Positions 9,672 through 17,578 of a stretch of 36,669 bases of DNA are shown in pieces. Every line of letters starts with the position of its first letter. The stretch's first letter is position 1. This DNA is from Candidatus Multivorans thiocomprendens (GTDB lineage Bacteria > Acidobacteriota > Thermoanaerobaculia > Multivoradales > Multivoraceae), in assembly GCA_027493375.1 (NCBI GenBank), contig JAPVWO010000224.1:1-36669 (forward strand), read 5' to 3'. The notes beneath the pieces are model-generated. The model worked only from the letters and a program-made list of their open reading frames with translations, did not search any database and was not told where the DNA came from. Both the position numbers and the translations under genes were made by a program.

Positions 9672-10739
9672 ATGAGCATCACGGGAAGAACTCGCATTGC
9701 CTTCATCCTCACTCTGGCCGTCGGTGCAGGCGGAGCCGCCGCCGCGGACGACATTCCCAGAACGCCGGGCGGGAAGCCGAACTTCTCCGGCAACTACGAC
9801 ATCTCCCACCTGACGCCGATTGAGCGCAATCCCGAACTCGGCGAACGCCTGACCCTGACCGAGGAAGAAGCAGACCGGATCCGGCGCCGGGAGGCCCGGA
9901 ACATCGAAACGAGGTCGCGGGCGAGCGACCCGAACCGCGAAGCCCCGCCGGCCGGCGGCAACATCGGCGCCTACAACTACTTCTTCATGGACCGGGGGAC
10001 GTCGGCGGTCAAGGTGGACGGCAAGTACCGCACGTCGGTGCTCACCGACCCGCCGAACGGCCGCTTCCCGCCGCTGACCGAGCGCGGCAAGGCGCGACGG
10101 GAAGGTCTCTACGGCTTCTCCAAGAGGAACACCGGCCCGGCCTGGTGGCGCGACCGCGAAGTCGGCCCCTACGACGATCCCGAGTCGCTCTCGATCGCCG
10201 ATCGCTGCGTCTTTTCGCTCGAAGCGACGATCCCGATCTACTCGAAGAGCTACAACAACATCAAGACGATCGTGCAGACCGACACCCACCTTCTGATCCT
10301 GATCGAGTGGATGCACTACGCGCGGATCATCCCGATCAGCCCGTCCCGGGAGGCGGCGATGCACCTCCCGGAGACGATCCGCTCACGCGCCGGCGACTCG
10401 GTAGCCTGGTGGGAAGGCGACACGCTCGTCATCGACACGACGAACTTCCTGGAAGAGAAGTGGATCGCGACGACCCTGTTCCGGGAGCCGTCGCCGCCCG
10501 CCGACCAGCACGTGATCGAGCGCTTCTCGTTCCAGGACCCCGACACTCTGCTCTACCGGTTCACGCTCGAAAGCGGAGACTGGGAAACGCCCTACAGCGG
10601 CGAGTACACCTGGCCGGCCACGGACGACAAGCTGTACGAGTTCGCCTGCCACGAAGGCAACTACGCGACCGGCAACACCCTGCGGGGGGCGCGTTTCGAA
10701 GAGAGGCGGATGGCGGCGGAGGCGACCGGCGGACCGTGA
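9672..10739 (+). CDS. Secreted protein of unknown function, tandem paralogue 1
   Basis: The 355-residue protein has a cleavable signal peptide (RIAFILTLAVGAGGAAA, then DDIPRTPGGKPNFSGNYDIS). The mature part is hydrophilic and rich in Trp, Tyr and charged residues, including LTERGKARREGLYG, LSIADRC, ILIEWMHYARIIPI and AWWEGDTLVIDTTNF. The IPRTxxGKPxFSG opening and the WWEGDTLVIDTTNF block recur in large secreted families of Acidobacteriota and some Proteobacteria that are annotated hypothetical. No enzyme motif is recognised. The GGGAGG at 9658 decides the start. Its stop overlaps the start of the next gene (GTGA), which encodes a close paralogue of exactly the same length. Confidence 0.75.
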   Translation: MSITGRTRIAFILTLAVGAGGAAAADDIPRTPGGKPNFSGNYDISHLTPIERNPELGERLTLTEEEADRIRRREARNIETRSRASDPNREAPPAGGNIGAYNYFFMDRGTSAVKVDGKYRTSVLTDPPNGRFPPLTERGKARREGLYGFSKRNTGPAWWRDREVGPYDDPESLSIADRCVFSLEATIPIYSKSYNNIKTIVQTDTHLLILIEWMHYARIIPISPSREAAMHLPETIRSRAGDSVAWWEGDTLVIDTTNFLEEKWIATTLFREPSPPADQHVIERFSFQDPDTLLYRFTLESGDWETPYSGEYTWPATDDKLYEFACHEGNYATGNTLRGARFEERRMAAEATGGP

Positions 10740-11803
10740 GCTTCCAGGACAACGCGGGCCGCGCGCTGATCCTCGCGTCAGCGGTCGCGGTCGGCGTCGC
10801 CACGGCCGCATCGGCCGATGAGATCCCCCGGACGTCGAGCGGCAAGCCCGATTTCTCCGGCAACTACGACATCAGCACCCTGACGCCGATCGAACGGAGC
10901 CCCGAACTCGGTGAACGCCTCCACCTGACCGAGGAAGAGGCGGAACGGATCCGGTCACGGGAAGCGGCGAGGGTCGATCTCACCGCCCTGGCCAGCGACC
11001 CGGACCGCGACGCGCCCGCGGCGGGGGCCAGCGTCGGCGGCTACAACTACTTCTACATGGACCGCGGCACGTCGGCGGTCAAGGTCGGCGGCAGGTACCG
11101 CACGTCGCTGATCGTCGATCCGCCGAACGGCCGCCTCCCGCCATTGACCGAGCGCGGCAAGGCCCGCCGGGAGGGCGTCTACGGGTTCTTCCTGCAGAAC
11201 CAGGGCAAGGCGTGGTGGCGCGACCGCGAGGCCGGCCCCTACGACGACCCGGAGTCGCTGTCGATCGCAGACCGCTGCATCTTCTCGCTAGAGGGAACGA
11301 TCCCGATCTACCCGAAGTTCTACAACAACCTGAAGACGGTGGTGCAGACCGACACCCACCTGATGATCCTGATCGAGTGGATGCACTACGCGCGGATCAT
11401 CCCGATCAGCCTGTCCAGGGAGGCGGCCCGCCACGCGCCGGCCGGGTACCGATCGCGCGCCGGCGATTCCGCGGCCTGGTGGGAGGGCGACACGCTCGTC
11501 ATCGAGACGACGAACTTCCAGGAAGAGAACTGGGTGACCTTCGCCCTCTACGGCGATCCCTCGCCGCCAGCCGACCAGCGCGTGATCGAGCGGTTCTCGT
11601 TCCAGGACGCGGACACCCTCCTCTACCGGTTCACCGTCGAGAACGGCGACTGGGAAGCGCCCTACAGCGTCGAGTACACCTGGCCGGCGAGCGACGACAA
11701 GCTCTACGAGTATGCCTGTCACGAAGGGAACTACTCCCTCGGGAACACGCTGCGCGGCGCACGCCTTGAAGAGAGGGAAGTCGAAGCGCAGACCGGCGGC
11801 TAG
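10736..11803 (+). CDS. Secreted protein of unknown function, tandem paralogue 2
   Basis: Also 355 residues, this is evidently a tandem duplicate of the preceding gene. It shares IPRTSSGKPDFSGNYDIS, the MDRGTSAVKV block, LTERGKARREGVYGF, MILIEWMHYARIIPI, AWWEGDTLVIETTNF and the same C-terminal order. The GTG at 10736 overlaps the previous TGA and begins a signal peptide (ALILASAVAVGVATAASA); reading further upstream would run inside the first paralogue out of frame. The two copies differ most in the signal peptide and near the cysteine-poor middle. Retention of both copies suggests a dosage need or diverged ligands. The stop codon forms a CTAG overlap with the convergent VOC gene. Confidence 0.75.
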   Translation: MSFQDNAGRALILASAVAVGVATAASADEIPRTSSGKPDFSGNYDISTLTPIERSPELGERLHLTEEEAERIRSREAARVDLTALASDPDRDAPAAGASVGGYNYFYMDRGTSAVKVGGRYRTSLIVDPPNGRLPPLTERGKARREGVYGFFLQNQGKAWWRDREAGPYDDPESLSIADRCIFSLEGTIPIYPKFYNNLKTVVQTDTHLMILIEWMHYARIIPISLSREAARHAPAGYRSRAGDSAAWWEGDTLVIETTNFQEENWVTFALYGDPSPPADQRVIERFSFQDADTLLYRFTVENGDWEAPYSVEYTWPASDDKLYEYACHEGNYSLGNTLRGARLEEREVEAQTGG

Positions 11804-12252
11804 GCCGAGCCCCACAACGCGGACGTTGCGAACTCCAGGCTGTTGCCGTCGGGGTCGCGGAAGTAGATGGAGCGGCCCCGGCTGCCGCCCCAGTCGATCT
11901 CCTGCTCGATCTCGACGCCGCGGCTCTCCAGATGCGCGCGCCAGACGTCGATTTCGTCCGCGGTCACACCGAACGCCAGGTGGCCCGGGCCGTGAGCGCC
12001 GTGAGAGCCGAGGCCCCGCGGCGTCAGTTCAGGGTCGGCCGTCGCCTCCGGGTTGAAGAGCAGGACCATCTGGTCTCCGCAGCGGAAGAACACATGCCTC
12101 CCTTCGAGCTTCGAGTGGAGGGTGAGTCCCAGGATCCCGGTGTAGAAGGTCTCGGCCGCGGCGAGGTCACTGACGTAGAGGCAGGCCTCGAGCACGTGGT
12201 TCAACCTTGGCTTCTCTCTGCCGTTCGCATCGTCTGCCCGGGCGCTTCCCAT
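11800..12252 (-). CDS. VOC-superfamily (glyoxalase/dioxygenase fold) protein
   Basis: The 150-residue protein has two beta-alpha-beta-beta-beta modules. Candidate metal ligands are His in LNHVLEACLYVSDL, His in GPGHLAFGV and Glu in DPDGNSLEF. The DLAAAETFYTGILGL and IYFRDPDGNSLEF signatures are typical of the family, whose members act as glyoxalases, epimerases, extradiol dioxygenases or resistance proteins; the substrate cannot be told here. I chose the ATG at 12250-12252, which lies 8 bases after the stop codon of the CoA-transferase gene on the same strand. A longer frame from 12315 would overlap that gene by about 50 bases. It is probably co-transcribed with the CoA-transferase, so a role in the same acyl-CoA pathway is possible. 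Confidence 0.8.
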   Translation of the reverse strand: MGSARADDANGREKPRLNHVLEACLYVSDLAAAETFYTGILGLTLHSKLEGRHVFFRCGDQMVLLFNPEATADPELTPRGLGSHGAHGPGHLAFGVTADEIDVWRAHLESRGVEIEQEIDWGGSRGRSIYFRDPDGNSLEFATSALWGSA

Positions 12253-12260
12253 GGTCCGAC

Positions 12261-14888
12261 CTAGCGTATCGACGGCTTGCATGGAGTCGGCCGCTGCCGG
12301 CGGGCGCTGGCGCACCCCAGCGGGCGGCCGCCGCGCGGCGCCTGGCTCTTCTTGACACCCCGGCCCGTGGCGCCTTCTGGCGGCGTGTCCCGGAGAACTC
12401 CGGCGCCTTCCAACTCGTCCACTCGCGACGGAGTGAATCCCAGGACCTCGACAAGGACCTCGCGGTTGTGCTCACCGAGGCAGGGCGCTCCGCGCCGGTA
12501 GGTCGCGGGCGTCGCACTCAGGTGGATCGGAAGGCCGGGGTAGCGGCGACGGCCGACCTCGCGGTGATCGACCTCGGTCCAGAAGCCGCGCGCTTCGAGG
12601 AACGGGTCTTCCGCCATGTCGCGGGCGTCGGCGACCGGCGCCGCGGTGACGCCGGCCCTTTGCAGCCCGGTGACCAACTCGGCCCGTTCGCGGCCGCGCG
12701 TCCAGGCCTCGATCAGAACGTCGATCCGGTCCTCGTCTGCCTGTCGTTGATCCAGCGACATCGCCGCGAGCGACTCGGGCAAGGCGGCCAGGCCGCACAG
12801 CGCCCGCCACTCGTCGTCGTCCTCGACGCTGATCGCGATCCACCGGTCCTCCCCCCGGCATGGGTAGCAGCCCTGAGGCGCCCGGCGCGGGTGGCGGTTG
12901 CCGCGCCTGGGTTCGACCGCTCCCCGAAGCTGCGCCGCCAGGATGTGGTCACCGAACATCGTCGCCATCGCCTCGACCATCGGCGTCTCGACCGTGCCGC
13001 CCCGGCCCTCCGCGGACTGCGAGCGGCCGTACAGCATGGCCAGCGTTCCAACGGCGCTGTGCAGGGCGGTCATCGGATCCGGCCAGGCGATTCCGGAACG
13101 GTGCGGACCGCCGTCCCGGTAGCCGAGCGCGGACGTCAACCCCATCGTCGACTCGATCAACGGCCCGTAGGCCAGCCGGTCGCGGTAGGGACCGGAGTTG
13201 CCGAAACCGGGCATCGAGACCGCGACCACGCCCGGATTCATCCCGTGCAGCCGCTCCGGGTCGAAGCCGAGCTTGGGCATGACCCGCGGGCTGAAGTTGT
13301 CGCAGACCACGTCCGCCCGCTCGACCAGGGCCTCGAAGACGCGCCGCCCCTCGGGCTCACCCAGTTCGAGTGTCACGGAGCGCTTGCCGCGGTTCATCTT
13401 GTTGAACGCGGCGCCGCGGTTGTATGGACGTTCACCCGCGTCGTTCTCCGGGAACAGGTGAGTGAGCCGAGCGATCCGTGCCGACCGGGTCGCAGGGCCG
13501 CGCGCCCAGGCGGCCTCGACCTTGATCACGTCCGCGCCGAGATCGCCCAGGATCCGGGTTGCCAGCGGCCCGGCCCAGACCCGGGTGAGATCGAGCACGC
13601 GAATCCCCTGGAGGGGCCCGTCGACCGACGCCGAAGGTCCCGAAGGTCCGCCACCCTTCTCCCATCCCGGCCGGCCCGCAACCCGGCCCGCTGCCGCTCC
13701 ACCGGTTCCCGCCGCCGTGCCCCTGGTCGCGCTCCGCCCAGACCAGCCCGCACCGTCGTCGAGCAATGGCGCCGTTCCGGTGAACGAGGAATCGACCAGC
13801 GGCGCTCCTGCTTCGCCGTTCAGGAGAAACGGCCCGCGCGGAACGAGAGGGCCGCTGTCGCCGTCGATCGGCACGAAGAAACCGCGAGCCCGGAAATGCG
13901 GATCGTCCAGCACCTCAAGCGCATCGATCACCGGGCCGATCGGCACCCGCACCCGCTCACCCAGCTCGATGATCTCGGCCGCGGTGTGGGCCATCATCCA
14001 CGGATCGATCGCGCGGTCGAACTCCTCCCGGTGTTCCGCCCGATCGGCATCCTCAGCGAAGCGCGGGTCTTCCAGGACGTGACCCAGACCCGCCGCGTCG
14101 AGGAACGGCTGAAGCATCTCCCGGCTCGGCATGGACAGCGCCACGTACCCGTCCTTGCAACGGTGAACACCGACCGGATGCCAGGGCCCGCCCTGCGAGT
14201 TGCCGACCCTGCCGAGAACGTAGCCGGCCTGGGTCCACATCACCGTCGTGTATTGGTGCAGCGCCGCCAGCGCCTCCACATGCGAGACGTCGACCACCTG
14301 GCCGCGGCCGATCGCGGGCCGGGCCAGCAGTGCCGCCAGACCGCCGATCACCGCGTGGGCCCCCGCCTGGCAGGACGAATGGAGTCCCGGCCGCGCGATG
14401 GGCTCCCGATCCGGCGCACCGTTCAGGTAGAGGTGGCCGGACCAGGCGTCGTCCGTGAACCCGTTCGACCGCGGCGGTCCCGCCTTGCCCCAGACCTCGC
14501 GCGCCGCAGAACCCAGGCCGAACGGTGAGATCCGCAGCAGCACGGCCTGCGGCGCATCGGCCTCGTCGATCAGCGGTTCGAGCGGCCCCGGCGCGGCGCT
14601 CTCGATCACGACATCGACGCCACCGCCCTCGATCAGCTCCAGCACCTGCGCCCGGACGCCGTCCGCGCTCTGCCGGGGACGCCCCGCGCGCTTTCCGACA
14701 TTCAGGTACGCATACTCCGCTCCGACGCCCCGCCAGCGCTCGCCAACCTCACGCCAGGGATCGCCTCCGGGCGGTTCAAGCCGCAGTACCTCGGCGCCAC
14801 AGGCCGCCAGCAGTCGTCCCGCGTAGGCACCCGCGGGAGAGCCGGCGACCTCGATCACGCGTAGGTTGGAGCACGGATGATCTGTCAC
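12261..14888 (-). CDS. Fused two-domain CaiB/BaiF (family III) CoA-transferase
   Basis: The 875-residue protein contains two family III CoA-transferase domains, about 5-380 and 425-840, joined by a Gly/Ala/Arg-rich linker. Each opens with the family signature: LRVIEVAGSPAGAYAGRLLA in the first, IRVLDLTRVWAGPLATRILG in the second. The second half retains the expected catalytic Asp (Asp604, in AWPDPMTALHSAVG). The corresponding place in the first half reads SSCQAGAHAVIGG, so that half is probably structural, as in heterodimeric family III enzymes. The reaction is CoA transfer between carboxylic acids; substrates are unknown. The start is GTG at 14886-14888 with TACCGT 9 bases upstream (14898-14903). 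The last 30 residues are basic and look unconserved. It is divergent from an SDR gene and followed by the VOC gene. Confidence 0.85.
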   Translation of the reverse strand: MTDHPCSNLRVIEVAGSPAGAYAGRLLAACGAEVLRLEPPGGDPWREVGERWRGVGAEYAYLNVGKRAGRPRQSADGVRAQVLELIEGGGVDVVIESAAPGPLEPLIDEADAPQAVLLRISPFGLGSAAREVWGKAGPPRSNGFTDDAWSGHLYLNGAPDREPIARPGLHSSCQAGAHAVIGGLAALLARPAIGRGQVVDVSHVEALAALHQYTTVMWTQAGYVLGRVGNSQGGPWHPVGVHRCKDGYVALSMPSREMLQPFLDAAGLGHVLEDPRFAEDADRAEHREEFDRAIDPWMMAHTAAEIIELGERVRVPIGPVIDALEVLDDPHFRARGFFVPIDGDSGPLVPRGPFLLNGEAGAPLVDSSFTGTAPLLDDGAGWSGRSATRGTAAGTGGAAAGRVAGRPGWEKGGGPSGPSASVDGPLQGIRVLDLTRVWAGPLATRILGDLGADVIKVEAAWARGPATRSARIARLTHLFPENDAGERPYNRGAAFNKMNRGKRSVTLELGEPEGRRVFEALVERADVVCDNFSPRVMPKLGFDPERLHGMNPGVVAVSMPGFGNSGPYRDRLAYGPLIESTMGLTSALGYRDGGPHRSGIAWPDPMTALHSAVGTLAMLYGRSQSAEGRGGTVETPMVEAMATMFGDHILAAQLRGAVEPRRGNRHPRRAPQGCYPCRGEDRWIAISVEDDDEWRALCGLAALPESLAAMSLDQRQADEDRIDVLIEAWTRGRERAELVTGLQRAGVTAAPVADARDMAEDPFLEARGFWTEVDHREVGRRRYPGLPIHLSATPATYRRGAPCLGEHNREVLVEVLGFTPSRVDELEGAGVLRDTPPEGATGRGVKKSQAPRGGRPLGCASARRQRPTPCKPSIR

Positions 14889-14897
14889 GAAGCCGGC

Positions 14898-14929
14898 ACG
14901 GTAGCAGCCGTCCAGGACCGTCGTATGCT
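14898..14929. promoter_or_regulatory. Divergent -10 boxes between the CoA-transferase and SDR genes
   Basis: On the minus strand TACCGT (14898-14903) lies 9 bases before the CoA-transferase GTG. On the plus strand TATGCT (14924-14929) lies 44 bases before the SDR ATG. A weak CTGGAGA ribosome-binding-like stretch precedes the SDR start. These are position-based assignments. Confidence 0.4.
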
Positions 14930-14973
14930 CACGCGCCGACCAGAACCAGACACGACCCTGGAGATCTCAGCCC

Positions 14974-15738
14974 ATGCCGATCCTCGACTTCAGCCTCACC
15001 GACCAGGTCGCACTCGTAACCGGCGCCTCGCGCGGCATCGGCGAGGCCATCGCGCGCGGCTTCGCCGAGCAGGGGGCGACCGCGATCCTCGCGTCGCGGA
15101 AACAGGAAGGGCTCGACAAGGTCGCCGAGTCGATCGAGGCCGACGGCGGCAAGGCGGTTCCGATCGCCTGTCACGCCGGCAACGTGGAGCAGATCGCCGC
15201 GCTGTTCGAACGCATCGAGAGCGAGTTCGGGCGGCTCGACATCCTGGTGAACAACGCCGCCACGAACCCCTACTTCGGGCCCGCGATCGACATGCCGGAG
15301 TGGGCCTTCGACAAGACGCTCGAGGTGAACCTCAAGGGCTACTTCGTGCATATCCAGCAGGCAGCGCGGCTGATGAAGAAGCAGGGCTCGGGCAACGTGA
15401 TCAGCGTCGCCTCGATCGCCGGCCTGCGCCCCGGACCGAACGAGTTGACCTACGCGCTGACCAAGGCGGCGGTGCTGAACATGACCCGCGGCTGGGCCAA
15501 GGAGCTGGGCCAGTTCGGAATCCGGGTCAACGCGATCGCACCCGGCGTCGTTGAGACCTACTTCGCCAGCGTGCTCGTCGACTCCGAGGAGAAGCGGCAG
15601 GCGATCGCCAGCCGAACGCCGGTCGGGAGGCACGCGCAGCCGAATGAGATCGCGGGGGCGGCGGTGTTCCTGGCCTCGAAGATGGGCAGCTACGTGACCG
15701 GCGCGACAATCGTGATGGACGGCGGGTCGTCGGCGTAG
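14974..15738 (+). CDS. Short-chain dehydrogenase/reductase (classical SDR)
   Basis: The 254-residue protein is a complete classical SDR. The nucleotide-binding TGASRGIG is at 16-23, NNAA at 93-96, and the catalytic residues are Ser147, Tyr160 and Lys164 (SIAGLRPGPNELTYALTK); the PG motif near INAIAPGVV and the C-terminal GATIVMDGG are also present. It is an NAD(P)-dependent oxidoreductase of the FabG-like group, with an alcohol or 3-hydroxyacyl substrate; the arginine after TGAS and Ser41-Arg42 after beta-2 lean towards NADP. It sits opposite the fused CoA-transferase, and a shared acyl-CoA or hydroxyacid degradation route is a reasonable guess. Two GC-rich hairpins follow the stop codon. Confidence 0.88.
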   Translation: MPILDFSLTDQVALVTGASRGIGEAIARGFAEQGATAILASRKQEGLDKVAESIEADGGKAVPIACHAGNVEQIAALFERIESEFGRLDILVNNAATNPYFGPAIDMPEWAFDKTLEVNLKGYFVHIQQAARLMKKQGSGNVISVASIAGLRPGPNELTYALTKAAVLNMTRGWAKELGQFGIRVNAIAPGVVETYFASVLVDSEEKRQAIASRTPVGRHAQPNEIAGAAVFLASKMGSYVTGATIVMDGGSSA

Positions 15739-15749
15739 CGCGGACCGGA

Positions 15750-15795
15750 AACCGGCGCTCCGACGCCGGATGCCGGCGAGGGCGCCGGCGCACCC
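15750..15795. terminator. Paired GC-rich hairpins between convergent genes
   Basis: Between the convergent SDR and MTHFR genes there are two adjacent hairpins: CCGGCG/CGCCGG around 15752-15769, and GCCGGCG-aggg-CGCCGGC at 15772-15789. Neither is followed by a T-run, so this would be a non-classical bidirectional terminator or a REP-like element. The second hairpin with its CGCACCC-type tail recurs at 22469-22492. Confidence 0.45.
15772..15795 (+). repeat. REP-like 24-bp hairpin repeat, copy 1
   Basis: A 7-bp stem, GCCGGCG/CGCCGGC, with a 4-base loop is followed by GCACCC. A second copy in the opposite orientation occurs at 22469-22492 with two differences in 24 bases. Both are intergenic, as expected for a dispersed palindromic repeat family. 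Confidence 0.55.
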
Positions 15796-15799
15796 GGTC

Positions 15800-17578
15800 T
15801 CAGAGTTCCGCGCGTCGCCGATCGTCCAGCGTGACAGCCGCTTCCAGCAGATAGCCCAGCAGGTCGCCGTCGACGTAGTCGTTGTCGACCACGTTGACCA
15901 GGAAGTAGGTGTCGTGAATGTGCCGCAAGAGGCGGCGCGACTCGCTGTCGTCGTCGTAGACCGCGGCCCAGGAAGTCAGCCAGAGGTCGAAGGCCTCGTC
16001 CTTCCACACCTCGAAAGAGCGGGGATCGACGATCGTCGGCTGCCGGATCTCACGACCCGGGAAGACGCCCCAGGTCACCGCGTTGACCGTGTCGCAGTTG
16101 CTGTGGGCGTCGCCGGTGCGGTCGATCGCGTGGTAGGTGAGACTCTCGTTCGCCTCGAGCGCGGCGAGCAGCGGCGGCGCCTGTTCGGGCGACACGAAGA
16201 ACTCCAGATACGCCTTCTGGTAGACGCGGCCGCCGGCGCCGCCCCAGCCCACCGCGTCGTCATCGGACGGCGCGCCATCCACGCGCGGCTGCGAGTTGAT
16301 CGTCAGCAGCCCCGCCAGGTTCAGACGGACCAGGGCGTCCCGCAGGGGCTCGCTCTCGAGGTCGAGCGGCCAGTCGTACCAGGGAATGCCGTCCACGTCG
16401 CCGCGGCAGAAGCCGGCGAACACCTCGCGCACCTGCTGGATGGACTGTAGCTCCCGGCCCCAACGCTCGCGGGCAACTTCAGCCTTGACCGGCCGAAACG
16501 CGAGGTGGTGGTCCGCCAGGTCGCCGAACGCGGGCGATCCCGAGTCGCCCCAGCGGCCGTTGGGAAACTCGTCCCAGTCCTGGGTCCGGGCGAGGTAGCT
16601 CTTAGGCCGGTTGGCCCAGAAGATCGGCCGCACGTCCTCTTTGGGGCGCCGTACAGCGGTTGCGCTGCGCCACGGCAGCACCCGCTCGGCCCGCTCGGGC
16701 ACGATGCCGAGCCGGTCAAGAATGATCTGCACCGATCTCTCGAGGTTCAGCGTGTAGAAGTGAAGACCGGGCGCTCCGCCATCGAGCAGCCGGCTGCAGA
16801 TCCCGGTCAGCACGTCCTGGCCGTACTCGCGCACCGAGGCGTCGTGAAACCGCCGCGCCTCGATCTCCCGCACGATCTCCGGCGGCGCGCTGGCGCCGAA
16901 GCCGGTGATCCGGTGAAAGGACTGGTAGCCGTTGATCGGCGCCAGACCGGGCACGACGGGGCAGTCGACGCCACGCTCGCGGCAGCCCTCGACGAAACGG
17001 AAGTAGAGCTCCGGCTCGAAGAACATCTGGGTGATGACGAAGTCCGCGCCTGCCGCCACCTTCTCCGCGAGGTGGTCCAGGTCGCGCTCCAGGCTCGGCG
17101 CCTCGGGGTGGCCTTCCGGGTAACCGCCGACGCAGATACCGAAGTGGTCGCCGTGCTCCTCCCGGATGAAGCGCACGAGGTCCGAGGCGTGCGAGAAGCC
17201 GTCCGCCACCGGCGACCAGGCGCCGCCGCCCCGCGGCGGATCGCCGCGTAGCGCCAGGATGTTGCCGATCCCCCGCTCGCGGCAGTCCCGGAGCACCGTG
17301 GCGATACGCTGCCTCGGCATGTTCGTGCACGTCAGGTGCATCATCGTCTCGAGGCCGAGCACGTTCTCGATCGTGCTCGCCAGCTCGAACGTCAGATCCG
17401 CCGTGCTGCCGCCGGCGCCCCACGTCACGTCGACGAACGCCGGCTCGAGACGCCCCATGCGCTCGATCCGCGCGTAGAGGTTCTCGATCCCGGCCTCCGT
17501 CTTCGGCGGGAAGTACTCGAACGAGTAGAAGGGCCGCCCCTCGGCGATCGCCGAGCGCAGCTTGTCGATCAGCTTCAC
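15800..17578 (-). CDS. metF: Eukaryote-type 5,10-methylenetetrahydrofolate reductase with SAM-binding regulatory domain
   Basis: The 592-residue protein is about twice the length of normal bacterial MetF. Residues 1-300 form the FAD-containing reductase barrel (FYSFEYFPPKT with catalytic Glu21, then HLTCTNM, LALRGDPPRG, TQMFFEPELY, PGLAPI). A linker (about 300-335) leads to a C-terminal domain matching the SAM-binding regulatory domain of animal and fungal MTHFR: WGDSGSPAFGDL (343-354), LLTINSQP (424-431), VGWG, VTWGVFPGRE (501-510) and FLVNVVDNDY (559-568). It reduces methylene-THF to methyl-THF for methionine synthesis and is probably inhibited by SAM. The start is the GTG at 17576-17578, overlapping the exonuclease TGA as GTGA; this puts the barrel directly at the N-terminus with no room for the Ser-rich extension of the human enzyme. 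Confidence 0.93.
   Translation of the reverse strand: MKLIDKLRSAIAEGRPFYSFEYFPPKTEAGIENLYARIERMGRLEPAFVDVTWGAGGSTADLTFELASTIENVLGLETMMHLTCTNMPRQRIATVLRDCRERGIGNILALRGDPPRGGGAWSPVADGFSHASDLVRFIREEHGDHFGICVGGYPEGHPEAPSLERDLDHLAEKVAAGADFVITQMFFEPELYFRFVEGCRERGVDCPVVPGLAPINGYQSFHRITGFGASAPPEIVREIEARRFHDASVREYGQDVLTGICSRLLDGGAPGLHFYTLNLERSVQIILDRLGIVPERAERVLPWRSATAVRRPKEDVRPIFWANRPKSYLARTQDWDEFPNGRWGDSGSPAFGDLADHHLAFRPVKAEVARERWGRELQSIQQVREVFAGFCRGDVDGIPWYDWPLDLESEPLRDALVRLNLAGLLTINSQPRVDGAPSDDDAVGWGGAGGRVYQKAYLEFFVSPEQAPPLLAALEANESLTYHAIDRTGDAHSNCDTVNAVTWGVFPGREIRQPTIVDPRSFEVWKDEAFDLWLTSWAAVYDDDSESRRLLRHIHDTYFLVNVVDNDYVDGDLLGYLLEAAVTLDDRRRAEL

Noticed and set aside
12207..14528. Long plus-strand frame opposite the fused CoA-transferase
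   Set aside because: Antisense shadow; both CoA-transferase domains are coherent on the minus strand.
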